Assembly (NCBI RefSeq): GCF_001659605.2
Contig: NC_035161.2
Coordinates: 41,373,956 to 41,437,955 of the forward strand
Direction of reading: 5' to 3'
DNA from: Manihot esculenta
Lineage: Eukaryota > Streptophyta > Magnoliopsida > Malpighiales > Euphorbiaceae
Length of the DNA: 64,000 nucleotides
Each line of letters opens with the position of its first letter. Position 1 is the first letter of the stretch. Shown piece after piece: positions 48,301 to 60,535 of this stretch. The notes below the pieces were generated by a model. The model was not told where the DNA came from, ran no database searches, and saw nothing but the letters and a program-made list of their open reading frames with translations. Made by a program: the position numbers and the translations under genes.

Positions 48301-48675
48301 AACAACAAAATCACTTTCCTTTGCCATATTAAGCCCTCTAATGGCCAAAACTATTTCAGCGTTTTCATTGTCAAGATAAATCATATAAGGAGTTGAACGT
48401 CCCCCGGTTTCTGCATGACTTTTCCTCAGAATGACCCAATCAGCATTGATGCCATGATCTCCTGGGGTTGCCCAAAATGGGTCTCGAGGATCATATTCAT
48501 AGGAAGCATGAATTAGGCGACAAAGGCGGGGAACAGGCTCAAATTCTTCGGCTGTGGCTAGGCCCCAGTTCTCACTTTCATGTCCTGCATTATAAAGGAA
48601 TTTCTGCGATACCCAACGAGCACACCCCAAGCAGTACACACATTCAAGGATTGGAAGGCCGCAGATGAGTGACAT
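45321..48675 (-). CDS. Class 3 lipase / calmodulin-binding heat-shock-like alpha/beta hydrolase, 5 exons
   Basis: The family resembles diacylglycerol and triacylglycerol lipases of the alpha/beta-hydrolase fold. The plant members are often annotated as calmodulin-binding heat-shock proteins; their real substrates are poorly known. Exons (minus) are 48675-47971, 47825-47767, 47376-47248, 46406-46271 and 45641-45321. They join in frame to about 449 residues with stop TAA at 45321-45323. The nucleophile Ser178 sits in AGHSLGAG. An oxyanion-region block (IVLAIRG) and the lid-proximal FDGGYVHNGLLKTAKWV precede it. Exon 2 brings the DDFLPR motif after VLQ. The C-terminal half (DPRRLYAPGRLYHIVER, RFEHIVLSCNATSDH) is typical of this subfamily. 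No signal peptide is clear; the start is hydrophobic and Cys-rich (LPILECVYCLGCARW) and could associate with membranes. Confidence 0.92.
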
Positions 48676-49838
48676 GGAGGCCTATGATTCAAGCATGTTC
48701 ACATTCACGTTAAGAACAATGGTTCCAAGCAGAAAACACGGGCAAAAAAAAAAAGAGAATAAATATTGGGGTTGAAACTAGAGGGAATATTCCAAGGGAA
48801 TATATTAATGACCAAAGCAGATCTGGGATTGTAAATAATATAAGGGTCTTCACAGAAAAGGGGAAAAAAAAAGCCTGCAAAGTGCAGATTAAAGCGAAGG
48901 TAAAAACACAAAACTGAAGATCAGGAAGGAAAGTTGCGGGTTTTACATACCTCTTGGAAATAAGAAAGTAAAGATCATCAAAAGCTCGAGGGTTGCATAA
49001 GCAAATAATTAGTTGAAACAAACAGGACACATATTTCGAAAGGACTAGAAAACACTAAACAGCATCTGGAATCAGAATAAGCCAGGGTGTTTAGTTAGTT
49101 GGTGTCTACTGGGCAATCGAGTTGCAAAAAGTTGGGTTCTTTGGAGCTCTCTATTGATAATTTCATTTATTACATGAAAATTGGTAAACATGATTCATTG
49201 AAGAAAAAGAAAAAGAATAAGTTTTTTATGGAAAGAAAAAAAGTTTATAAGAGAAATACCAGAGCTAGTCAAACCCATTTCCCTCCTGAGTCGGCCCCCG
49301 CAAGAATCTACTCAATCTAATACTGAGATTCTTAGATTCCTTTTCCCCGTTTCGATCACTGGAGTCTTTTGTTTGACACACAGCTGCTGTGTCCATCATG
49401 AACTTGGTGCATCATAACGAGTGTTGGGCCTCCAGACTCTATTCTCATGGACCAAAATCAACAACACTAGCCAGGCCCACACTGAAAATCTGATGCTTTT
49501 GATTTTTTTTCTTTTTTTTGTCAAATACCGATGATTTTGTTTACTGGAAGTGTTTGCGAGGTTTCCAAACTTCCATGGACAAGTCTTTATATCTTTAAAT
49601 AGAAGCCTGCGGGGAATATAATGAACACGGATTTTATACTTGCAGATTGAAATGAAAAGAATTTAAACGCAGCTAATAACATATTATAGTTCAAAATAAG
49701 AATTCATACGCAGCCTTTTTCTCGTTGCGAAAAATTGCAAAATTACTCGCTTATACTATTTCAGAATATGTTCCAACTCAATAACTAATTAATAACTAGT
49801 CAGATCATTCTCTGACAAAAAAAAAGAAAAAAACCTAG
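48676..49838. other. Intergenic between lipase and RGG-protein genes
   Basis: Lipase 5' region and RGG-gene 3' flank. A-rich and T-rich runs occur at 48748-48760 and 49507-49519. No coding sequence recognised. Confidence 0.45.
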
Positions 49839-51365
49839 TCAGGTCATTTTGCTGCTTCTCCTCCCAAGGGCAGGAAACTGAACCACATCATCGATTCTAG
49901 GAGCAGGCGCTTGCGTTGAAAACATTCGGCCATTATGAACGTCCCCAGGCCCATCACTACTCTCACCCTGATATCCAGTCCGACCACCATAGCCTGCAAA
50001 ATATTTCTTCCCCTTTTCTGGTTTGAGGAACTCATCAATGTTGATTGACCTGGAGCCATTCTTCTTATTGGTAACTCCATCTTTCTTCCTCAGCTTGTCC
50101 TCGGAAGATTTGGGCTTGACGGTACTTTCCTCAATCCTCTTGCCAATGGGTTGCATCGACTCAGAATCCTTGTCAAGGTTAGCTCTCGGTTTCTCAGAGA
50201 GCCCCATTGCTTCCAAAGCCTTCTTCTTCTCAAGTAGCACTTTCTCATATTCTTGGTAGGTCATGGTGTTTGCAGGACTCTCCTCTTTCTGTTGAGACTT
50301 CTCCTTAGAATGATCATTAACTTCATTCTTCTTTTTCTTTTTCTCCTCCACGTTAGAATCTGCGGCTTCCTCTCTATCACCATTGAGTGGCTGTTCTGTA
50401 TCATCAAGCTCTTTCTTTTCAGAATTACCAGACATCTGAACCCCGTTAAGGCTATCACCAGAACTCAAGCCGCCATTCTTCTGTCTCTCCGTACTGCCAT
50501 TGAGATCCTTCACCACATGCTGACTTTCTTCAGAAACGAGATCTTCAGACCCATTATTTTCATTGAACCCTCTCCCTCGTCCACGGCCTCTCCATCTTCC
50601 ACCACCACGATAAGCCACATAGCCTTCGTCCCTACCATTGTTATACTGATAAAAATAAAACCGTCGATGATTTCCATCTCCTCTAAACCCCTGCTCCCCT
50701 CCGTTGTTCTCCTGATAAAGATTACCCCTTATATAACGTCTCTCCCCTCTATTGTTCTCCTGATAAAGACGACCCCTTCTATAACTTCTCTCCCCTCTAA
50801 AACCCTGTTCCCCTCCATTGTTCTCCAGATAAAGAGTATCCTTTTCACAATCCCTGCTATAACTTCCATACCCTCCATTATTATCTTGACGAAGATTACC
50901 CCTTCCATAGTTCCTTTCATAACGTCCCTCCCCTACCTGATTTCCCTGGTACCCATTGTCTCCTTCGTTACTATACCCCCCACTGTAACTACCCCTTTCT
51001 TGATGATAAACAGTCGCCCCTACCTTATCTTGGAAACCATCCTCACCGGATTTTCCTTTTTCTTTAACACCCACTCCTTGATCTTTACCTTCTTCGGCTG
51101 GTTTATCCTTCGTGAAAACGATATGGTTGTTGTACAACAAGTTAGAAAGAACAGGACGCTTTGCGCGCATCACAGCATCATGCCGAAGGTTCTCTTCTTG
51201 CTGCCCTTGCTTCTGCTTCTTGGCTTCCGCCTTCTCTTCTTGTCTCTTCTTCTTCTCCTCGTCCTGAGCAACCCTTGACTCCGCAGCAACTACATTGATG
51301 AAGGCTCCAATGTCTCCATCATTGTCGTCGGGCAAGAGAGTAAACACGTTCTCTCCAAACGCCAT
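49839..51365 (-). CDS. RGG-repeat mRNA-binding protein, HABP4/SERBP1 (Stm1-like) family
   Basis: These proteins bind RNA and ribosomes; plant relatives (RGGA-C) are cytoplasmic, often stress-related RNA-binding proteins. The frame is a single 508-codon exon. Order: a short Stm1-like N-terminus (NVFTLLPDDNDGDIGAFINVV), a charged coiled-coil-like stretch (about 28-60), a Gly/Tyr/Arg/Asn-rich repeat region (about 115-270) ending in the RGG box GGGRWRGRGRGRGF, an acidic linker, and the HABP4 domain (MTYQEYEKVLLEKKKALEAM, SINIDEFLKPEKGKKYF). The repeat region contains degenerate copies of LYQENNGGEQGFRG. It lies head-to-head with the eL36 gene. A long antisense open frame (50253-51278) is a shadow of its composition. 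Confidence 0.92.
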   Translation of the reverse strand: MAFGENVFTLLPDDNDGDIGAFINVVAAESRVAQDEEKKKRQEEKAEAKKQKQGQQEENLRHDAVMRAKRPVLSNLLYNNHIVFTKDKPAEEGKDQGVGVKEKGKSGEDGFQDKVGATVYHQERGSYSGGYSNEGDNGYQGNQVGEGRYERNYGRGNLRQDNNGGYGSYSRDCEKDTLYLENNGGEQGFRGERSYRRGRLYQENNRGERRYIRGNLYQENNGGEQGFRGDGNHRRFYFYQYNNGRDEGYVAYRGGGRWRGRGRGRGFNENNGSEDLVSEESQHVVKDLNGSTERQKNGGLSSGDSLNGVQMSGNSEKKELDDTEQPLNGDREEAADSNVEEKKKKKNEVNDHSKEKSQQKEESPANTMTYQEYEKVLLEKKKALEAMGLSEKPRANLDKDSESMQPIGKRIEESTVKPKSSEDKLRKKDGVTNKKNGSRSINIDEFLKPEKGKKYFAGYGGRTGYQGESSDGPGDVHNGRMFSTQAPAPRIDDVVQFPALGRRSSKMT

Positions 51366-51763
51366 TGGAAGAAACTTGAATGCCTCTCCGTCTTCTCAAT
51401 CAATTCTTCTTTCCTTACAATGAGAGTGATGATCTGACAGAAGGATAAAGCATGTTCCTATTTATAGAGATTCTAAGTTAGCTGATTCCGTAAAACCCTA
51501 ATCCTTGTAGGAGACGGAGAAGTAATTCCAAAAGCAGGACGTGATTTCTGCTCCATTATCAGTTAAGATCTCCGAGTAGACCGGGAAGGTCACAATAACT
51601 TATTGTGCCTTCTAAACTTCACCGTTTTGTTTTAACCCGGATCCATCTATAGTCCGAATCAGTCGCCCTTTGTTAACCCGACCCGATTTCTCCTTTAAAT
51701 AACCGGCTACGCCTTGGAACGCAAAAGCTTAGGGTTTTCTTGGTCGCAGTCTTTCCCTTGAAG
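51366..51763. promoter_or_regulatory. Divergent promoter region, RGG-protein gene / eL36 gene
   Basis: Fewer than 400 bases separate the RGG-protein start codon from the likely eL36 first, non-coding exon. Telo-box motifs (AAACCCTA or its complement) lie at 51493-51500 and 51730-51737, and a third at 51784-51791 is just inside the eL36 leader. Telo boxes are known from plant ribosomal-protein promoters. Confidence 0.6.
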
Positions 51764-53507
51764 GTGGGTGTCGGTCAGCTTAGAAACCCTAGTAAGAATT
51801 AGTTTTTTCGTTATAATTTTTTGATTTCCTGACTTTCGTTTCTTTCTCACAGTTTTCTCTGAGGTGTTACAGGGAAATCTACGGTGGAGCTATTTGGTGA
51901 GCCCGAAAATTCCTCCTTATTTGAAACTTTCTCTGCTCGCCATAGTCGAACATTTCGCTTTATTTTGAGCATGGAAATTTTAAATGCATTGATAGATTTT
52001 CCTTGATTATTAGAAGGTCGTTTTTAAAGCTAAACTCTCCACTATTCTGCTGAGAAAATGGAATCAGAGTTTTTATTTTTCTATATTGAAGGCATCGGAC
52101 TTGTTCCAGAGTGACATTACTTGCGCTTAAGAGAGAGCCGAGTTGTAGTTTCAGCTTACATTGGATACTGCATATATTTTTTCGGTTTATCATTGCCGTA
52201 TTAAATGTAATCTGGTTGATTGTGAAACCTTCTTATCTGTTTTTTTTCCTGGTTTGCCCGGACACTATTATCATGAGCTGCACCTCCAGTCTCATCTAAA
52301 AGAGTAGAATATGTGCGTGTGACATTAATGGTTTACAGGTCTTGATTCGGATATGGAAAATGAGAGTGCCTATGCTTAAAATCTATGATGTTTGTTTCAA
52401 TCTGGGTTTGCCAATGGTCATTGTAGCTTCATTCTGCACTTATTTTAACTTGTTTAACGTAAATTGTCAGCATGTTATGCCAATTGATTGTGTTTTCTTT
52501 TACCTTAAGTTTGGTTGTAGTCTGCCACATATTTCTGAAGGTACACGTCCAATTTTTACTGGGTAATAATGCAGGTGAAGTAATGAAATTCCTAAATTTA
52601 GTTTTGATTGATATTAATGTTTTCTTCCACAAGTAGTCTGCGGTTGTGGTACACACCAGGGTGTTGATTGGGAAATTACTTGTACTAGGCATTTTCTTTT
52701 TACCTTAATTTTATTGATTTGATTGTTGTTATTGTTTTTTTTTCTTCTTTCTGAAGTAGTCTGCCATATATTTCTGATGGTGCACATAATTTGGGCATTT
52801 GAAGTAATTGAAGTTTGTAGGTTTCATTTATTGCAATTCTGAGTGCTTGTTTGGCCCCATGTATGCAAGTATTTCCAGGCTTGCATAACATGTGGGTAAA
52901 TAAAGCATATTTAGTAAACTTGGAGCCAATTTTAGTATAATTGGTCTATCAAATGGGACTCATCATATGGTGGGTCTAAATTTTTTTCTATGTAGCTGAT
53001 ATTACATGAATTCAGGGGAATACAACTTACAATTGAAATTGTAAGAATTGTTAATTCCTCATGTTACATGTTTTTTAAAAAGCTATATAAGATCAGACTC
53101 ATCTTATGATGGGTCTCATTTGGTAGATCAAGTATGCTAAAATTAGCTTGTGTATAATTTGTATCTTTGGGTTACATATTTTGGAACTGCAATAAAAAGT
53201 GTAATGTAGTGTTGTGTTTCATATGGGTGTTATCTCATTAACTTTTTAATGAGGATAAAAATGTATCAATAACTTTTTTTTTTCCTGAAGAAAACCCTAA
53301 TGGCTTTTTTTGTTTTTGCTCAAATAACACTTGAGACTTTTTGATATGCTGACAACTATCTGTCTGCTGTCAATGGCATTTGGAAACTTCAAAGCTGTGC
53401 CTCCATTTCATAATTTTCTTATAACAGGAGTTATTTCATCTGGATTTTGGAACTTATGTGGAAAATTTGATATATTAATTGTATTTTGTTGTTGATTTTT
53501 TCAGGGG
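51730..53507 (+). other. eL36 5' leader with long intron
   Basis: A leader exon probably ends at 51763 (…cttgaag before gtgggt). A second short non-coding exon at 51875-51898 is possible. The last leader piece is 53505-53507, after the acceptor tttttcag. The intron of up to 1.74 kb contains a foldback repeat (about 52900-53170). All leader boundaries are inferred from splice signals only. Confidence 0.5.
52900..53170. repeat. Foldback (MITE-like) inverted repeat in the eL36 leader intron
   Basis: The left arm (CAATTTTAGTATAATTGGTC, then CTATCAAATGGGACTCATCAT) is complementary to the right arm around 53095-53155. The centre near 53035 is itself a short palindrome (CTTACAATTGAAATTGTAAG). The arms have drifted. 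Ends and target duplication were not resolved. Confidence 0.7.
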
Positions 53508-54079
53508 ATGGCACCAAGACCGTCCAATTCTGGACTTTTTGTGGGTCTAAATAAAGGACATGTGGTGACAAAGAAGGAATTGGCCCCACGTCCGTCTGAC
53601 AGAAAGGGGGTGGGTTAATTTACTTTCCTCTTTATTGCCATAATACTCTTATTTGGAGTCTGGGAGTTGGAAAAATTTTCATGCGCCATATATTCCATGA
53701 CAATTTTCTTTTAGAGAACTAGCAAGAGGGTCAGTTTTGTGAGAGGCCTCATCAGGGAGGTGGCTGGTTTTGCTCCTTATGAGAAGAGGATCACTGAGCT
53801 TCTAAAGGTTGGGAAAGATAAGCGTGCACTAAAGGTGGCAAAGAGGAAGCTGGGTACTCATAAGAGGGCCAAGAAGAAGCGTGAGGAGATGTCTTCTGTT
53901 CTTCGGAAAATGAGGTAATGGTTGGCCTATGTCCTGTATTCAATTTCCATGTTCATTGACTGTGGTCATCAAGTTATTTGTTCTTCTTCAATTTTTCTCT
54001 CTCCAATCCAGTCCTGTGACATGTATTGGTCTCTTTGTCCAATTTCAGAGCTGGTGGAGCTGGAGAGAAAAAGAAATGA
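53508..54079 (+). CDS. RPL36: 60S ribosomal protein eL36, 3 coding exons
   Basis: eL36 is a small basic protein of the large cytosolic ribosomal subunit. Exons are 53508-53609, 53715-53914 and 54049-54079, joining in frame to 110 residues, the usual plant length. The ends match the family: [20 protein letters not shown] at the start, then [39 protein letters not shown] and the C-terminal AGGAGEKKK. The ATG lies four bases after an acceptor, so the rest of the leader is in upstream non-coding exons. All introns have GT..AG ends. Confidence 0.97.
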
Positions 54080-56155
54080 GTTCTTGAGTTCTTCACCCAG
54101 ATGCCAGAGCACTTGTTGGAGTTCCATTACAATATCTAGTGATGCGTATTTGTGGTGTCTGCTATCATTTTGAAATTTTGCTGAAAAGATTTGATTATGT
54201 TTGCCATCTAAACCCTAATTTCTAAATATAGATGAACTGATTAGCAACTTATTGCGTTGTTAAATCTATCTTCTTTTTATGATGAGATCTCATTTGAGGA
54301 AATTGTCCAGAAATGTTTGTTGATAATGCACTTGGTCCTTTTGGGGCGGTGAAGCCCTACCTGCCTCTCCTGGTCTCGCCATTAGTATTGGTGTGCAAGT
54401 GAAAGCGATAAATATTGCTGTGATAATAAATAATGTCTTGAATATATGATATTTTTAATGCGCATACGATATTTTTATTGTGAATATGTATTAATTAAAA
54501 ATCGTCTATCATTCAAAATAAGAGCCTTTGATATGCATCAATTTAAATTGAGAAATTTTATTGTAATACATTAAAAATAAGAGCGGATACAAGTTTAGAC
54601 CCAAAACTCAACGATTAGAGTTTCATCTAAATTCAAATTCATTTCCTAAAAACCTATTCCAAATTCAAATTTAGCCCACAAGCCTAATTCTATCATTACT
54701 TTATTTATTTTATCATTGCTTGAAAGCCTAATTCAACCCATACACTGCTCTATTTATTTTATCATTGTCCGAAACAGTCCACACATTGCTCTGTTTATTT
54801 TATTATTGCCCGAAACAGTCCACATTGCTCTATTCATTCTATCATAGCCTAATTCAAATTTAAATTTAGCCTACACACTGCTCTATTTATTTTATCATAT
54901 TTATTTTATCATATTTATTTTATCATTACTCTATTCATTTTATCTTCATTCTATTCTTGTCTGAAAGACTAATCCAAATTCAAATTTAGTGCACACTGCT
55001 CTATTTATTCTATCTCCTCTATTCATTTTATTATTGCGTGAAAATCTAATTCAAATTTAAATTCAATCCATAGGCTGCTCTATCCATTCTATCATTATCT
55101 GAAATCACCGAGGATTATTGAACTATCACCGAAAACCACCAACGTTGAACAAAACCAGAAGAAGAGATGGCAGACTCACAAAATTAATAACAAATCTAGA
55201 CGAGAGAACTTGAAAAAAAAAACATAATTCAAACTAGAGCACACACTAAACAAATATTATTTTAAATTGGAGTCACCTATCATCAAACAAAACTAAGAAG
55301 AAAAAGCTCAAATCACCATAGTACCACTCAAAGGGAGACGACGTGACAAATCTCATGAGAGCGGTGGTCGGCGAATACATCGGCACGAAAGCGGTGGTCG
55401 GCAGACACATTAGCGCGATCTTGAAATGTCAACATTGACATGCAAAAAGCCTCACTTGAATATAAATAAAACCATATGTTGGAGAGAAACACGAAATTCA
55501 CAACCCCTCAACACTGGACACCAATCAAAACAGATCTAAACAAGAACCAAATAAACAAAATTCCAAACACAACCGAATGAGTCTCTCGAAAACAAAATAA
55601 ACTATACATCACCTAATAAAGAAGAGATGCAGAAGCGAAAGCCTCCTTCCTCGGTAAAAACAAACTTATTTCTCCTTCGCTCTTCTCTCTTCACTTTCTT
55701 TAAAAAAAAAACTAATTAGCATGCAAAATCTCTTTTTCTTTTTATTAAAGTAATTAACTATTTATATTTTAAGTTAGTAATTTACATAAAAAATATTCAA
55801 ATTTAATTATTAAAAAATCATAAATGTTTTTATAGTGTACAAAGTTACAATTAATTAATAATATTATTATATATATGATTGTGGAAAATTAGTTTTTAAA
55901 ATATAAAACTTGAACTAAGATGAGAATAATTGGACTGTTGTTAAAATTTTGAATTGTATTGAAATTTTTAATTTTATTGATTGCTATTTTTTCAAATATT
56001 TTGTAATGCATGTGACGTGTTTGAGATGTTATGGAATTAAGAGATCAATAGTGAATCCTACTTTTTTAGAAATTTCAAATTTAATCAAGAGTTTTATGGT
56101 GGCTTCGTGTTCTATTAATATCAATTAACACTAATTGCAATGGAGGGACTCTTGG
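54080..56155. other. Intergenic, AT-rich with degenerate tandem repeats
   Basis: 54660-55110 holds several degenerate copies of a CTGCTCTATTTATTTTATCA motif joined to ATTCAAATTTAGCCCA-like wording. A short duplicated GCGGTGGTCGGC motif lies at about 55359-55405. No gene is seen beyond the eL36 3' UTR. Confidence 0.5.
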
Positions 56156-58390
56156 TGTAACATCCCAATATAAAATAAATAATAAATAAATAAAAAAATA
56201 AGAATAAATAAAAAAAAAGACAAATTAAATTTTAATTTAAAGACAAGTGGTATTTTGCTAGCCACTTACCAAATAAATTTAAAAAAAACAAGAAACAAAA
56301 GAAGAAGAAGAAAAGACTAGAAGAGAAAGGAAATCATCTTCCCCATTTTCTTCTCCTTCCCGTCAACCAAGAGAAAAAACACATTCCTCCATCTTTTTTT
56401 TCTACACCAAAATTTTTTCAAATTTTCACCTTCAATCAATTATCCATTTTCTCCAAACACCTTTCCAAAGTAGAATATGAAGAAAATAATAGAAATTAAA
56501 GAGAAAATTCAAAGTTGAGAGAGAGTAAACAGTAACAAGTATTGGAAAATTTAAAGGTATGTTAGGGGTTTGATGTATGAATTTTTTTATCATTTTTATG
56601 TGAATATTTATGAAGAATATTGTATTAATATGATTTATTTGTTTATTTTTCATGAAGAATAAGTGGAAATGAATAGTGGAAACTCTAAAGGGAAAGGAAA
56701 AGAATATTAGAAAATTTTAAACTTATGAAAGATTTTGGAAAGTTTAAGGTTTATGCAAGATTTTGGAAAGTTTAAGGTTTATGCTCAACTTTATTTGAAT
56801 AAATTCAATAATTTGTTAATTAGGTTTTATTTGAAAATTTTACTACCTTAGTAGAACTAGATCAAGTGAATAATATTTTAGTTATATAGTATGATTAAAG
56901 TCTGAAGAAATGATAAATTTGATAAATAAAAAATTTTGAAATTAATATGTAATTTGAGCAAAACTCAAGTTATTGACCAAGTAAAATGTCTCTATTTTTT
57001 TTTATAGAGATATAATTTGGCTAAGATATAGTAATAATAAAAAAATTAATTATTAGTCTAAATAAGGAATATGTTAAACGTTGTAAATTAGTTAAATTAG
57101 GTTGTAAATTAGTTAAATTAGGGGTGAAAGAAAGTGGTTAGATAAAAATAAAAATTAAAAAAAAAAGAAAGATGAGATATAGTGTATGGTCATAAATAGA
57201 AAAAAGATATTAAATTAAAAAAATAATAATAATAAAAATAATAGTAGTTAACTAATTAAAAATTAAATTATGAATTTGTAATTTATATAGTTGAATTAAA
57301 TTAATAGATTTACATGACAATTTTTAAAATCAGAGTTGTAATATGATAAAATATTATAGTTTGAATAATTGAAAGTTACACCGTATTAAAAGTTTTTATC
57401 TCATGTTTAAATGTATAAATTATTTAAAGTTTGATCCTAGTAAATTTAGTAGAAATTGTGAGTTAGTTTAAGGGTGTAACATGCCATATACAGATCTTGC
57501 AGTACAGTTACACTGATTGGTACCCTACAAATACGACTGATATACTCTACCGTTACAGGTATAGACTCTTTTGAGTCACACAGTTATATGGCACTTTGTA
57601 TACTACAGATATAGCTTCACAGTTCTATTTAAATTTATAGGGGACAAAAAGAAAATAAAAATAATAAATAAAAATATTAAAAGAAAATAAAATTTTTTAT
57701 AGGATAAATAAAAAGAAAAAAATTATGAAATTAAAATCTATATATATGTGAAATAATAATATGATTTAAAATTATTTTAAATTATTTTCTATATAGTTTA
57801 TTGTCATTTATTTGATTTATTGTTGGTAAGTGAATTTTGATTTAAATGTTTTATTTTAAAAAAAAAAGAAGTTGAGTACCGCTAAGCAATTTGTTTAACG
57901 CGTAGAAATTTATATTTTCTCGCGCAGGTTGTAGATCCAATGAGCAGTAGATCAAGATCTGTATCAATCGGATCAGAGTTATATTATTAACTATATTGGG
58001 ATATATTTTGTAAATTTTATATAAACTTAATTTTGGAAATATGACATGTAAATAAAGATTTAAAGACGAAATTATATATGGTTGTGAATTAAATATATTT
58101 AAAGATTTTAAGTTTTGATGTAAATATTAGTTATTAGTATAAATTTTTGTGTTAAGATTAATGAGATGGTTATGAAGTGTTTGATGAGTTGAAATTGTAT
58201 TGATGTTGAAAGAAATTTAGAGGTTAAGGTTGAAATTTATAGAAATGTGATTTTACTATTCACAGGCGAAATTAAGTTTATATTTTAAGAAAAATTCTGT
58301 CAGATTTTTGAAAAAAAAAATCATAATTTATATGATATAAATTAAAATAAAAATAAGAGAACTGTTATAAAATGTAATATATCCGGATCA
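56156..58390 (+). mobile_element. Possible decayed solo LTR of a Gypsy element
   Basis: The stretch starts TGTAACATCCC and contains, near 57870-57926, GAGTACCGCTAAGC followed by CGCGCAGG. I associate this wording with Tekay/Del-type LTRs. It is very AT-rich otherwise, as expected for an old methylated copy. No coding domain or target duplication was found, and the right end is approximate. Confidence 0.35.
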
Positions 58391-58756
58391 GTTAATTAAA
58401 TAATCGGATAGTGCTATTTAGATCCAAAAATCTTAAAGACTAAAGGGATCCGTCAGTTAACATGCTGTGATTTTTGGAAATTCCTAACTGAATTGAAGAT
58501 CCATGTTAATCGAATCAAAATTGAAAAAGAATAATGATATAACAACTGAAATATCGAATCAAATTTATTTAAATATTTAATTTTAATTTTCTTTTTTTTA
58601 AGAATCATATTAAAATCAAACTCAAACCATACTAAAAAATCAATATATATATATATATTTATAAATAATTTATAATAATACTATAATTTTAATAATATAT
58701 TTATATATCATATAATTTTAATAAAATTACACACATATAATTACAATATTAGTTGA

Positions 58757-58970
58757 TTATTAAATATTTCTTACTATTTTATTTATTTAATTTAAAAAAT
58801 TGATATTTATTCTATTTAAATAGATTATATTTATATATATATTTAATATATATATACTAATATTATTAAATATTTCTTACTATATTATTTATCTAATTTA
58901 AAAAATTGATATTTATTCCATTTAAATAGATTATATTTATATATATATTTAATATATATATATACTAATA
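58757..58970. repeat. About 106-bp imperfect tandem duplication
   Basis: TAAATATTTCTTACTAT occurs at 58761 and 58867, each followed by the same AATTTAAAAAATTGATATTT and TTTAAATAGATTATATTTAT blocks. Confidence 0.85.
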
Positions 58971-60189
58971 CTATTAAAATACAAATTACTACAAATAATT
59001 ATATATATATATACTTATAATTATTATTATCTATATTTATACATAATAACAATATAAAATTATTATATCTTTTAGTTATTAGTAAATTATTAATTATTTA
59101 TAATAGTATAATTTAATTAATTTTATTAGTTAATTAAAGTTTATTCTCTTTAAATAAATTATGTATATGGACTACCACAATATTAATAGAATTATCTTAA
59201 AATAATTATATATTAATGGATATATACATGTATATATACTTATAATTATTATAATTATATATATTTTAGTAGTTTATTAATTATTAAAAATTTATAAGAG
59301 TATAATTTAATTAATTTAATTCGTTATTTTATTTAAATAAATTATATTATATATTATTTCTATATTAATAGAATTTATACTAATAAAATACAAATTATTA
59401 AAATCAATTACATGTATACATTATTACTCATATATATATATACATATAATCATGAACTAGATTATTAATATTTAATCGAGAGATTTTTTTTAAGATTTTA
59501 AAAATTATAATAAAAAAATTATATTATATTTGATTGTGTAGTGTTTTAATATATTTTAGATGAAATATTATTTGATATTATTTTAAAATTTGAAGGTAGG
59601 ACTTATTAATTTAATATAAATAATATTAGTATTACGTTATAAGTATTTTATTATTTATTTAAATATAAATTTTATAATAAAAACTGAGATGAGAACTGTA
59701 CTCAAACTAGATTTGAAATAAAAATTGATATTAAAACCTAATTAAAATTAAAATCACATAAAATCATACGAGAAATTTGATTTTAGTTATAGTTCTAAAA
59801 AAATTCAATAAATTAACTTTTTGATTCTAGTTTCTACAATAAATCATTTCAGAATCGGAACTCCACGTCCTAATTAGCCCCATAATGATTAAAAAGAAAA
59901 AAAATTCAAGAAATTAACTTTTAGTTCTAGTTTCTATAATAAACCATTCCAAAATCGAAATCCCACACCCTAATTAGCATCATAATGATTAAAAAGAAAA
60001 GATCTATTAAAAAAATTTCAAACAATTTACCAATTTTCAAATTTATATTCCAAACTTTAAAATTTTAAATAATAAAATCAATCATTTCACGTTTATCTCA
60101 ATTTTAATCATTTATTTTAATTAATTTTGATAAAAAACATGTTTAGTCCATGTATCATGACATGTATAATTATTCCTTAAAAATATATT

Positions 60190-60535
60190 GAATAAAAAAA
60201 ATAAATTTTTTTATGTTAATTTGTATTTATAATAAATATATATTTAATATTACATACGATAAATATAAAGTAACTTTATTTTTAATATAAAATTTAAATT
60301 AAAAAAATTATATATTTATTAATATAAAACTTTAGAGATAATATTATAATTTATAATTAATTTTTTCATATTTAATTTAATTTTTTTAATTATAATTATG
60401 ATAAATTGAAAAAAAATAATTTTATTATATAAATTTTAAAATTTAAAATATAAATATAAATTAATACAAATGTTTAGATTTTGTTATCCAATAAATTTTT
60501 TGAAAAATAATGCTATGACCGATGAATTATCAATT
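60190..60535 (+). repeat. AT-rich repeat, copy 1 of an inverted pair
   Basis: Roughly 300 bases (for example AAATTATATATTTATTAATA and TTTAATTTAATTTTTTTAAT) match the reverse complement of about 62815-63135 almost continuously. A family of short transposable elements is the likely source. Confidence 0.75.

Noticed and set aside
50253..51278. 341-codon plus-strand open frame
   Set aside because: It is antisense to the RGG/HABP4 gene, rich in I/L/S as expected from its complement, and has no recognisable domain.
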